Shown here piece after piece: positions 1 through 6,545 of a DNA stretch of 10,632 bases. The DNA is from JBEIFW01 sp046081125 (GTDB lineage: Bacteria > Actinomycetota > Acidimicrobiia > Acidimicrobiales > Ilumatobacteraceae): assembly GCA_046081125.1 (NCBI GenBank), contig JBJTVH010000025.1, positions 1-10,632 on the forward strand, in the 5' to 3' direction. Made by a program: the position numbers and the translations under genes. The first letter of the stretch is position 1. Each line of letters opens with the position of its first letter. The notes under the pieces were generated by a model that was not told the DNA's origin, did not search any database, and saw only the letters and a list, made by a program, of their open reading frames with translations.

Positions 1-48
1 CTCCGGCACCCTGCGCGCGATTCCGCCTCCCCAGGGCGTCACGAATTC

Positions 49-92
49 GACCCCTACACGGCGAATCGTCAACGAATCGCCGTGTAGGGGTC
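49..92 (-). terminator. Long stem-loop after coxM, probable terminator
   Basis: Arms 49-68 and 73-92 form a 20-bp stem with a single A-A mismatch (65 against 76), closed by the four-base loop TCAA. It lies about 40 bp past the coxM stop, where the transcript of the six-gene minus-strand run should end. No T-rich tract follows on either strand, so it would be a U-tract-less hairpin of the kind often proposed for actinobacteria and could act in both directions. An operator or attachment site cannot be excluded. The remaining bases 1-48 and 93-132 show no gene or clear signal. Confidence 0.65.
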
Positions 93-132
93 CGAGAGGG
101 GGCAGAGGCCGGGAGGGGCGTCCCGACCGCGG

Positions 133-957
133 TCAGGCGCCGGCAGCCTCCAACGCCCGGCGGGTCAACACCTTGGCCAGATGCGCCCGGTACTCCGGCG
201 ACGCGTTCAGATCACCCTGCGGCTCCGCGTCCGCCGCCGCCAACTCCGCCGCCTCGGCCGCCGACGCCCCACCCTGCAACGCCGACACCACCTGCGCCGC
301 GAACACCGGCGTCGAGCCCATGTTCACCAACGCCACCCCCGACGACCCGTTCTGCTTCCACGCCGCCACCCCGACGATCGCCCAATCCTGCGCCCGCCGA
401 TTGAACTTCTGGAACCCCCACCCGGCACCCGCCAACTTCGGCACCCGCACCTCGGTCAACAACTCGTCGGGCGCCAACGCCGACTCCAAGAACCCGGTGA
501 AGAAATCCGACGCCGCGATCGTCCGCTCACCACGAGCCGAACGCGCCACCAACGTCCCACCCAACGCCAACACCGTCGCCGGAAGATCCGACGCCGGATC
601 CGCATGCGCGATCGACCCACCGATCGTGCCCCGATGCCGCACCTGCGGATCACCCACATGACCCGCCGCATGCGCCAACAACGGACACACCTCGGCCAAC
701 AACCCCGAATGCTCCACATCGTGATGCCGGGTCAACGCCCCGATCGCCACGTGATCACCCGCATCCCGGATGTACGACAGATCACGGATCCGAGCCACGT
801 CGATCAACACCGACGGCGCCGCCAACCGCAACTTCATCAACGGCAACAGGCTGTGCCCACCCGCCAAGAACTTCGCCTCGTCACCCGCCTCGGCGATCAA
901 CGCCACCGCCTCATCAGCCGACGACGCACGCCGGTACTCGAACGCAGCCGGGATCAC
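133..957 (-). CDS. coxM: CO dehydrogenase-like FAD-binding middle subunit (CoxM family)
   Basis: This 274-residue protein is the flavin subunit of a molybdenum hydroxylase. It should bind FAD and pass electrons from the CoxS iron-sulfur clusters to an acceptor. The family FAD-binding signatures are visible: AGGHS at residues 32-36, followed by LLPLMKLRLA, and TIGGS at 111-115 followed by HADPASDLPA. Length is normal for CoxM (about 270-290). The GTG start at 957 was chosen because it overlaps the coxL stop (GTGA) and has GGAGG six bases upstream; a longer reading frame to 987 adds ten residues that do not look like the family. Codon choice is unusual: about 25 of 30 leucines are TTG, and GCG, GAT and CAT are frequent, unlike coxL next door. 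Family assignment is secure; the enzyme's substrate is not known. Confidence 0.93.
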   Translation of the reverse strand: MIPAAFEYRRASSADEAVALIAEAGDEAKFLAGGHSLLPLMKLRLAAPSVLIDVARIRDLSYIRDAGDHVAIGALTRHHDVEHSGLLAEVCPLLAHAAGHVGDPQVRHRGTIGGSIAHADPASDLPATVLALGGTLVARSARGERTIAASDFFTGFLESALAPDELLTEVRVPKLAGAGWGFQKFNRRAQDWAIVGVAAWKQNGSSGVALVNMGSTPVFAAQVVSALQGGASAAEAAELAAADAEPQGDLNASPEYRAHLAKVLTRRALEAAGA

Positions 958-970
958 TTCGCACCTCCGG
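954..970 (-). promoter_or_regulatory. coxL-coxM coupling element (Shine-Dalgarno plus GTGA overlap)
   Basis: On the minus strand this reads CCGGAGGTGCGAAGTGA. It holds the last coxL codons (Gly-Ala-Lys-stop), a GGAGG ribosome site and the GTG start of coxM, so the coxL C-terminus doubles as the coxM ribosome site. The same 17 bases recur exactly at the coxS-coxL junction (3329-3345). The element decides the coxM start. Confidence 0.8.
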
Positions 971-3332
971 AGTTGATGGCTTCCCACACCCGCTGCGGGG
1001 AGGCCGGCATGGTGATGTCACGGACGCCGAACGGGCTGAGCGCGTCGACGATGGCATTGATGACGGCGGGGGCGGCGCCGATGGTGCCGGCCTCACCGAT
1101 GCCCTTGACCCCCAACGGGTTCGTGGGCGACGGAGTGATGGTGTGCGCCGTCTCGATCGACGGCACGTCGGCCGCCGAGGGCACGAGATAGTCGGCGAGC
1201 GTCGCGGTGCGCAGGTTGCCGTCGGCGTCGTAGACGGCCTCCTCGAACAGCGCCTGGGCCACCCCCTGCACGACGCCGCCGTGCACCTGCCCTTCGACGA
1301 TCAACGGGTTGACCTGGTTGCCGCAATCGTCGACCGCGATGTAACGCTGCAGCGCGACGGCACCGGTCTCGGTGTCGATCTCGACCACGGCCACGTGCGT
1401 GCCGAACGGCCAGGAGAAGTTGGGCGGGTCGTAGGTGGTGTGGGCCTCGAGGTTCGGCTCCATGCCGTCGGGCAGGTTGTGCGCGGTGAACGCCGCGAAC
1501 GCGATGGCCGCCAGCGGCATCGCTTTGTCGGCCGAGCCCCGCACCGAGAACGTGCCGTTCGCGAACTCGAGGTCCTCCTCGGCGCACTCGAGCTGGTGCG
1601 CCGCGATCTTGCGGGCCTTGTCGACGATCTTGTCGCAGCTCTGCACGATGGCGATGCCGCCGACGGCCAGGGATCGCGAGCCGTAGGTGTCGAGCCCGAG
1701 CGGCGAGATCGCCGTGTCGGAGTGGAGGACGTCGACGTCCTCCACCGCCACGCCGAGGCGTTCCGCCACGATCATCGACCACGACGTCTCGTGACCCTGA
1801 CCGTGCGGGGTCGCCCCGGTCACCACCTGCACCTTGTTGGTGGGCAGTACCCGCACCGTGGCGGCCTCCCATCCGCCGGCGCCGTAATTGAGCGACGCCA
1901 GCACCCGCGACGGCGCCAAGCCGCACATCTCGAAGTACGAAGACACCCCGATACCGAGCTGCTTGGTGGCGCCGGCGGCGCGGCGCGCCGCCTGCTCGGC
2001 CCGCACCGCTTCGTAGCCGACCATCTCGGTCGCCTTGTTCGCAGCGGCGAGATGATCGCCCGAGTCGTACACGAGGCCGGTCATCGCGGTGTACGGGAAC
2101 TGCTCGGCCCGGATGTAGTTGCGGCGCCGCAGCTCGAGCGGGTCGATGCCCATGGTCGCGGCAAGGGCGTCCATCGCCCGTTCGATCGCGTAGGTGGCCT
2201 CGGGCCGACCCGCACCCCGGTAGGCGTCGGTCGGCGTCATCGTCGTGAACACCGACGTGCACGAGAAGTCGTACGCAGCGGGAAGGTCGTACACCCCGGC
2301 ATAGAGGAACGCCCCGAGTAGCGGGATGCCGGGCGTGACGAGCTGGAGATAGGCGCCCATGTCGGCCAGCAACCGGACCCGCACGGCGGTGAGCTTGCCG
2401 TCGGCGTCGGCGGCGAGCTCGATGTCCTGGATCTGACCGCGACCCTGGATCGTGGCCACCGAGTTCTCGCTGCGCTCCTCGGTCCAGCGCACGGGCTTCC
2501 CGAGCTTGCGGGCCAACGCCAGGCACAGCAGCTCCTCGGCGTACACGTTGAGCTTGGAGCCGAACCCGCCACCGACCGAGGGCGCCACCACGCGCACCTG
2601 GTGCTCGGGGATGCCGGCCGTCAACGCCGCCATGATCTTCAGGATGTGCGGGATCTGCGTGGCCGAGTAGAGCGTGATGTCCCCACCGAAGGGCTGCGGC
2701 ACGGCGGCGACGGCCCGCGGCTCCATCGCCATCGGGATGAGGCGCTGCTGGATGTAGCGCTCCTTGACCGTGTACGCCGCCGACGCGAACGCCGCCGCCA
2801 CGGCGTCCTCGCCGATCTTGAGATCCCACGTGTAGCTCTTGTTCGTGCCGAGCTCGTCGTGGATCACGACCCGGTCGCTGAGCGCGTCCTCGAGGTTGGT
2901 CACCGCCGGGAGCGCTTCGTACTGCACGATCACGGCTTCGACCGCGTCACGCGCCGCCGCTTCGGACGTGGCGAGCACCGCCGCCACGGCGTCGCCCTGG
3001 TAGCAGGCCTTCGACACCGCCACCGGGTAGTGGGCGGGGTTGCGCATGTCGGCCGTGACCGGCCACGCGCACGGCATCGGTGCCGCCCACAGGCCCTGCA
3101 GGTCGGCGCCGGTGTAGGCAGCGACAACCCCGGGCGAGGCCACGGCACCCGAGAGGTCGATCGAGGTGATCCGGGCGTGGGCGTACGGGCTGCGCACCAG
3201 CGCCAGGTGCAACGAACCGGGGATCGGCAGGTCTGCGGTGTAGCGGGACTCGCCGGTGAGCAACGGCGGATCCTCCTTGCGCAACAACCGCGAGCCGAGC
3301 ACCCCGGCCGGGGGCAGTTCCACTGCGGTCAC
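954..3332 (-). CDS. coxL: Form II CO dehydrogenase-like molybdopterin large subunit (CoxL family)
   Basis: This 792-residue subunit should carry the molybdopterin-cytosine dinucleotide cofactor and the substrate site of a xanthine oxidase-family enzyme. Visible signatures are GGGFGSK (254-260), the active-site loop AYRGAGR (370-376), PHGQGHET (Glu515 near its end) and GIGEAG with the expected catalytic Glu747. AYRGAGR marks form II; form I CO dehydrogenases have a Cys-containing AYRCSFR-type loop. CO oxidation is therefore not supported, and aldehydes, purines or other heterocycles are equally possible. The GTG start at 3332 overlaps the coxS stop and has GGAGG six bases upstream. A longer open frame to 3680 is only the antisense-free shadow of coxS in another frame. 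The gene sits between coxS and coxM with four-base overlaps on both sides, indicating translational coupling. Confidence 0.93.
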   Translation of the reverse strand: MTAVELPPAGVLGSRLLRKEDPPLLTGESRYTADLPIPGSLHLALVRSPYAHARITSIDLSGAVASPGVVAAYTGADLQGLWAAPMPCAWPVTADMRNPAHYPVAVSKACYQGDAVAAVLATSEAAARDAVEAVIVQYEALPAVTNLEDALSDRVVIHDELGTNKSYTWDLKIGEDAVAAAFASAAYTVKERYIQQRLIPMAMEPRAVAAVPQPFGGDITLYSATQIPHILKIMAALTAGIPEHQVRVVAPSVGGGFGSKLNVYAEELLCLALARKLGKPVRWTEERSENSVATIQGRGQIQDIELAADADGKLTAVRVRLLADMGAYLQLVTPGIPLLGAFLYAGVYDLPAAYDFSCTSVFTTMTPTDAYRGAGRPEATYAIERAMDALAATMGIDPLELRRRNYIRAEQFPYTAMTGLVYDSGDHLAAANKATEMVGYEAVRAEQAARRAAGATKQLGIGVSSYFEMCGLAPSRVLASLNYGAGGWEAATVRVLPTNKVQVVTGATPHGQGHETSWSMIVAERLGVAVEDVDVLHSDTAISPLGLDTYGSRSLAVGGIAIVQSCDKIVDKARKIAAHQLECAEEDLEFANGTFSVRGSADKAMPLAAIAFAAFTAHNLPDGMEPNLEAHTTYDPPNFSWPFGTHVAVVEIDTETGAVALQRYIAVDDCGNQVNPLIVEGQVHGGVVQGVAQALFEEAVYDADGNLRTATLADYLVPSAADVPSIETAHTITPSPTNPLGVKGIGEAGTIGAAPAVINAIVDALSPFGVRDITMPASPQRVWEAINSGGAK

Positions 3333-3345
3333 TTCGCACCTCCGG
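3329..3345 (-). promoter_or_regulatory. coxS-coxL coupling element (Shine-Dalgarno plus GTGA overlap)
   Basis: This is the exact 17-base copy of the element at 954-970. It encodes the final Gly-Ala-Lys-stop of CoxS while supplying GGAGG six bases before the GTG start of coxL. The flanking bases differ on both sides, so identity is confined to the coupling unit. It decides the coxL start. Confidence 0.8.
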
Positions 3346-3793
3346 CGGCGGCGAGGACGGACTGCACGATGTTGTGGTAGCCGGTGCAGCGGCACAGGTT
3401 GCCCTCGAGGCCGAGGCGTACGTCGGACTCGCTCGGGCTGGGGTTCTCGCTGAGCAGCGACACCGCCGCCATCACCATGCCCGGTGTGCAATAGCCGCAC
3501 TGGAGACCGTGGTTCTGCCGGAACGCTTCCTGCATCGGGTGCAGGGTGCCGTCGGCTGCTGCGAGGCCCTCGATCGTCGTGACCGACGCACCGTCGGCCT
3601 GGACGGCCAACATCGTGCAGGACTTCGCACTTTCGCCGTCGACGTGGACCGTGCACGCCCCGCACGACGAGGTGTCGCACCCGATGTTGGTGCCCGTGAG
3701 CCCGAGGTGCTCACGGATGTAGTGGACCAGCAACGTGCGCGGCTCGACATCGCCGGAATGCACGGTGCCATTGACCGTGACGCTGATCTGCAT
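3329..3793 (-). CDS. coxS: CO dehydrogenase-like [2Fe-2S] small subunit (CoxS family)
   Basis: This 154-residue protein is the electron-transfer subunit of the molybdenum hydroxylase. The N-terminal plant-type ferredoxin domain has ligands Cys39, Cys44, Cys47 and Cys59. The C-terminal helical domain has Cys99 and Cys102 (CGYC) and Cys134 and Cys136 (CRC), giving the complete set for two [2Fe-2S] clusters. Length matches the family (about 150-170). The ATG at 3793 was preferred over upstream ATGs at 3826 and 3823 because GGGGGGA lies just before it and the conserved ferredoxin fold starts there (MQISVTVNG). It is the first gene of the coxS-coxL-coxM set and overlaps coxL by four bases. There is no signal peptide, so the enzyme should be cytoplasmic. 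Confidence 0.95.
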   Translation of the reverse strand: MQISVTVNGTVHSGDVEPRTLLVHYIREHLGLTGTNIGCDTSSCGACTVHVDGESAKSCTMLAVQADGASVTTIEGLAAADGTLHPMQEAFRQNHGLQCGYCTPGMVMAAVSLLSENPSPSESDVRLGLEGNLCRCTGYHNIVQSVLAAAGGAK

Positions 3794-3863
3794 CGTCCCC
3801 CCTGTTCGGACTGATCGCGCCATCATGCCCCAGGGAAAACAGGCCCCGTGACCGCTCGTCGCC

Positions 3864-4658
3864 TCAGGGGACGAGCTTTCGCAGCCCCCGGGCGGCGAAC
3901 CCGGCGGCGAGCGCGAACAGCCCGAGGAAGGCCACCAGTCCCGGCCACGTCTCGGCCCAGGTGATCTCGTGGAGGAACCCCTGACGGCCGAGCCGCAGCA
4001 CCTGGGTCGCCGGATTCACCGCCGACACCCACTTCAACCACCCGGACAACCCGGCCTCGGGCACCTGCGATTCGGACAGGAACACGAGGACGAACACGCC
4101 CACCTGCATGAGCGGCGCCGCAGCCATCGACTTGAACCGGAAGGCGAGCCCGACGCCCCAGCAGACCCCGATCACCGCCACCATCAGCGTCGCCACCAGC
4201 AGCAGCACGAGCGACAGCGCGCCGCCGGGCAGGCTCATCCCGCCAACGGCGCCGATGGCCACCACCAGCACGAGCGGAAGCAACGCCCGGACCATCGCGG
4301 TGAGTACGTACCCGACCAGGATCGCCGTCCGACGCGTCGGCGCGGCGAGCAGGCGGTCGAAGATGCCGGTCTGGAAATCACGGATGGCCCCGAAGGCCAG
4401 GAACACGCTGCCGAACGCAGCGCCCTGCAGGACGTTGAGCGGCACGTACCAGTTCAGCCGGGGCAGGTCCGGGTAGTACTGCCGGATCGCCGCGCCGTAG
4501 ACGGAGGCGAAGGCGATCGTGCCGAACACCGGGAACACCAACGACGGCACGAGGGCCGACGGCAGGCGGCGGATGGCGACCAGGTTGCGCAGCACGAGCG
4601 CCCACGCCACCGCCAGGGTGCGCCCACCGGGTGCGCTCGCTCGGACCGGGGCGCTCAC
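3864..4658 (-). CDS. ABC-2 type transporter permease (DrrB-like), second subunit
   Basis: This 264-residue integral membrane protein has a basic N-terminus and about six hydrophobic segments. The segment GIFDRLLAAPTRRTAILVG resembles the conserved cytoplasmic region of ABC-2 (DrrB-type) permeases. It should pair with the neighbouring permease and the ATPase as an exporter; lipids, antibiotics or other hydrophobic compounds are typical for the family, but the substrate cannot be read here. The GTG start at 4658 overlaps the stop of the upstream permease (GTGA). No good ribosome site precedes it, so translation probably depends on coupling. A 70-bp gap (3794-3863) separates it from coxS, with no convincing terminator or promoter, so read-through into the cox genes is plausible. 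Confidence 0.88.
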   Translation of the reverse strand: MSAPVRASAPGGRTLAVAWALVLRNLVAIRRLPSALVPSLVFPVFGTIAFASVYGAAIRQYYPDLPRLNWYVPLNVLQGAAFGSVFLAFGAIRDFQTGIFDRLLAAPTRRTAILVGYVLTAMVRALLPLVLVVAIGAVGGMSLPGGALSLVLLLVATLMVAVIGVCWGVGLAFRFKSMAAAPLMQVGVFVLVFLSESQVPEAGLSGWLKWVSAVNPATQVLRLGRQGFLHEITWAETWPGLVAFLGLFALAAGFAARGLRKLVP

Positions 4659-5461
4659 GACGCCGCCAGTCGACGGCGCAGGGCCACGAGCGCGAGGACG
4701 ATGCCGACGGCGGTGATCGCGAGCGGCAGGTCCAGCGCATCGAGTGCGGCCGACCAGCTCCAGCCGTCGATCACCAGATCGCGCAGGCCTTCGGTGATGT
4801 GGGACAACGGGTTCCAGTCGGCCAGCGTCCGGAACCAGCCCGTCATCGTCTCGCGAGGGAAGAACGCAGAGGAGGCGAACAGCAGGACGAAGGCGAGCGG
4901 GAACGTGCTCTGCACCGCCTCGGCCGAGCCCGTCTTGATCGCCATGGCGGCGAGCAGCGCCCCGAACCCGAGTGCGATCAGCGCGCCCGACACGATGAGC
5001 ACGGCGTACCCGGCGGCCCCGGCCGCGACCCGGGCGCCGAAGACGGTGAGCACCACCGCGAACAGCAGCGCCTGCAGGGCACCGAGGAACGCGGCCCCGG
5101 CAAGCCGGCTCACCAGGATCGCCGTGCGGTTCACGGGCGAGGCGAGCATGCGCTCGAAGAACCCTTGCTCGATGTCGGTGGCGAGGCCCGTCGCCCCTTG
5201 GACCGACCCGAACAGCACGCCTTGCACCACCGACGACGCAAGCGTGAACGTCACGAACGAGTCGAGCTCCGGGTAGCAGCAGGCCTGTAGCAGCGGCAGG
5301 GACTTCGTGAAGCTCCCGGCGTTGATCGCGACGAACACCAGCGGGAACAAGATCCCCGGCAGCAGCAGCGGGAACTCCCGCAGCAACCCGACGACCGCCC
5401 GTCGCGAGAGGGCACCGACCTGGGCGAGCACACGGGGTCGGACCGACAGCGGCGCCGTCAT
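4655..5461 (-). CDS. ABC-2 type transporter permease (DrrB-like), first subunit
   Basis: This 268-residue membrane protein has a cytoplasmic basic N-terminus and about six hydrophobic segments, the first near residues 31-48. The region GFFERMLASPVNRTAILVSR is the family's conserved cytoplasmic stretch and parallels the one in the downstream permease, so the two are paralogues that likely form a heterodimer. A later segment with FASSAFFPRETM and WNPLSH is typical of DrrB-like proteins. The ATG at 5461 overlaps the ATPase stop (ATGA) and follows a strong GGAGGGG ribosome site three bases upstream. A longer frame to 5932 exists only as a shadow of the ATPase gene. Confidence 0.9.
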   Translation of the reverse strand: MTAPLSVRPRVLAQVGALSRRAVVGLLREFPLLLPGILFPLVFVAINAGSFTKSLPLLQACCYPELDSFVTFTLASSVVQGVLFGSVQGATGLATDIEQGFFERMLASPVNRTAILVSRLAGAAFLGALQALLFAVVLTVFGARVAAGAAGYAVLIVSGALIALGFGALLAAMAIKTGSAEAVQSTFPLAFVLLFASSAFFPRETMTGWFRTLADWNPLSHITEGLRDLVIDGWSWSAALDALDLPLAITAVGIVLALVALRRRLAAS

Positions 5462-6489
5462 CGTCCCCTCCGACCCCGGCGCTTCGGCGGCACGGCGGCC
5501 TCGACGGGCGCCGCCTCGGCCGCGCCTTCGAGCCGGTGCCCGGTGGCCTCGGCGAACACGTCGTCGAGGCTGGGCGCTTTGAGCTCCATGTGGTCGAGGT
5601 GCACGCCGGCCTCGTCGAGGGCGCGCACCACGTCGCTCATCGCTCCCGCGCCGCCGGCGAGGCCGACCCCGAGCGTGCCCTCGGGCGAGGGCCGGGCGTC
5701 GCCGAACCGGGCGAGCACCTCGCGGGCGAGCGGCGCTTGCCCGGCCGGCACGTCGACGAAAAGCGTCGGCGAGCCGACCGCCGCCTTCAGATCCTTCGGG
5801 TCGCCCTCGCGCACGATCCGGCCGCGGTCGATGATCGCGATGCGGCCGGCGAGTTGGTCGGCCTCCTCGAGGTACTGGGTGGTGAGCAGCACGGTGGTGC
5901 CTTCGCTGTTCAGCCGGCGCACCTCTTCCCACAGCGACAACCGGCTCATCGGGTCGAGCCCGGTGGTCGGCTCGTCGAGGAACAGGACCGTGGGTGCATG
6001 GATCAGCGACAGCGCCAGATCGAGGCGGCGGCGCATGCCGCCGGAGTACGTGCCCACCCGACGGCCCGCCGCAGCGGTCAGCCCCACGCGCTCGAGCAGC
6101 TCACCGGCCCGACGCCGGGCGTGCTCTCGGGGCAGGCCGTAGAGCACTCCCTGGAGATCGAGCAGCTCCGAGCCCGTCATGAGCGGGTCGATGGCAGCGT
6201 CCTGCAGGGCCACGCCGATCGAGCGGCGCACCGCGTCGGCCTCGGCAACCACGTCGAAGCCGGCCACCCACGCCCGGCCGGCCGACGGCCGCAACAGGGT
6301 CGTGAGCATCCGCATCGTGGTGGACTTACCGGCCCCGTTGGGGCCGAGGAAGCCGAAGATCTCGCCGGTGCGCACCTGCAGGTCGACGCCGTCGACCGCG
6401 CGCACGTCGCCGAAATGGCGCACGAGACCTTCGGCGAGAACGGGGGGTCGTTCCTGCACGACGAGGGACGGTACACCCGGCCCGGGCAC
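5458..6489 (-). CDS. DrrA-like ABC exporter ATP-binding protein
   Basis: This 343-residue ATPase should power export through the two permeases encoded downstream. Motifs are complete: Walker A GPNGAGKST (49-57), Q-loop Gln96, signature YSGGM (148-152) and Walker B LFLDEP (169-174). The switch position reads TTQYLEEAD, with Gln where most ABC ATPases have His; this is familiar in the DrrA daunorubicin-resistance type. About 100 residues follow the nucleotide-binding domain, ending in an Ala/Glu-rich then Arg/Lys-rich tail. The start is uncertain: GTG at 6489 has no good ribosome site, and an internal GTG at 6459 would remove ten residues without loss of conserved sequence. Leaderless translation is possible. 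It heads the minus-strand run and is divergent from the PAS-GGDEF gene. Confidence 0.92.
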   Translation of the reverse strand: MPGPGVPSLVVQERPPVLAEGLVRHFGDVRAVDGVDLQVRTGEIFGFLGPNGAGKSTTMRMLTTLLRPSAGRAWVAGFDVVAEADAVRRSIGVALQDAAIDPLMTGSELLDLQGVLYGLPREHARRRAGELLERVGLTAAAGRRVGTYSGGMRRRLDLALSLIHAPTVLFLDEPTTGLDPMSRLSLWEEVRRLNSEGTTVLLTTQYLEEADQLAGRIAIIDRGRIVREGDPKDLKAAVGSPTLFVDVPAGQAPLAREVLARFGDARPSPEGTLGVGLAGGAGAMSDVVRALDEAGVHLDHMELKAPSLDDVFAEATGHRLEGAAEAAPVEAAVPPKRRGRRGR

Positions 6490-6497
6490 GCATCGCG

Positions 6498-6514
6498 ATG
6501 GGCCGTTGGTCCAT
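6498..6514. promoter_or_regulatory. Imperfect palindrome in the divergent promoter region, candidate operator
   Basis: ATGGGCCGTTGGTCCAT is a 17-base palindrome with six of eight pairs matching around a central T. It lies nine bases upstream of the ATPase GTG and about 30 bases upstream of the PAS-GGDEF start, within the only divergent intergenic gap (6490-6545). The position suits a dimeric regulator controlling the exporter, but no regulator gene is in the window and no clear -10/-35 pair is visible. Chance occurrence is possible. Confidence 0.3.
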
Positions 6515-6545
6515 AGCGCCCCCCCGGTTGCGGCAGCCTTTGCCC

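Noticed and set aside
1143..2321. Plus-strand open frame of about 390 codons inside coxL
   Set aside because: Low-complexity Arg/Val/His/Gly composition and complete overlap with a conserved gene on the other strand mark it as a GC-driven shadow.
3794..3863. Possible terminator or promoter between the second permease and coxS
   Set aside because: I found no stem of useful length and no clear -10/-35 pair; only a good ribosome site before coxS is visible.
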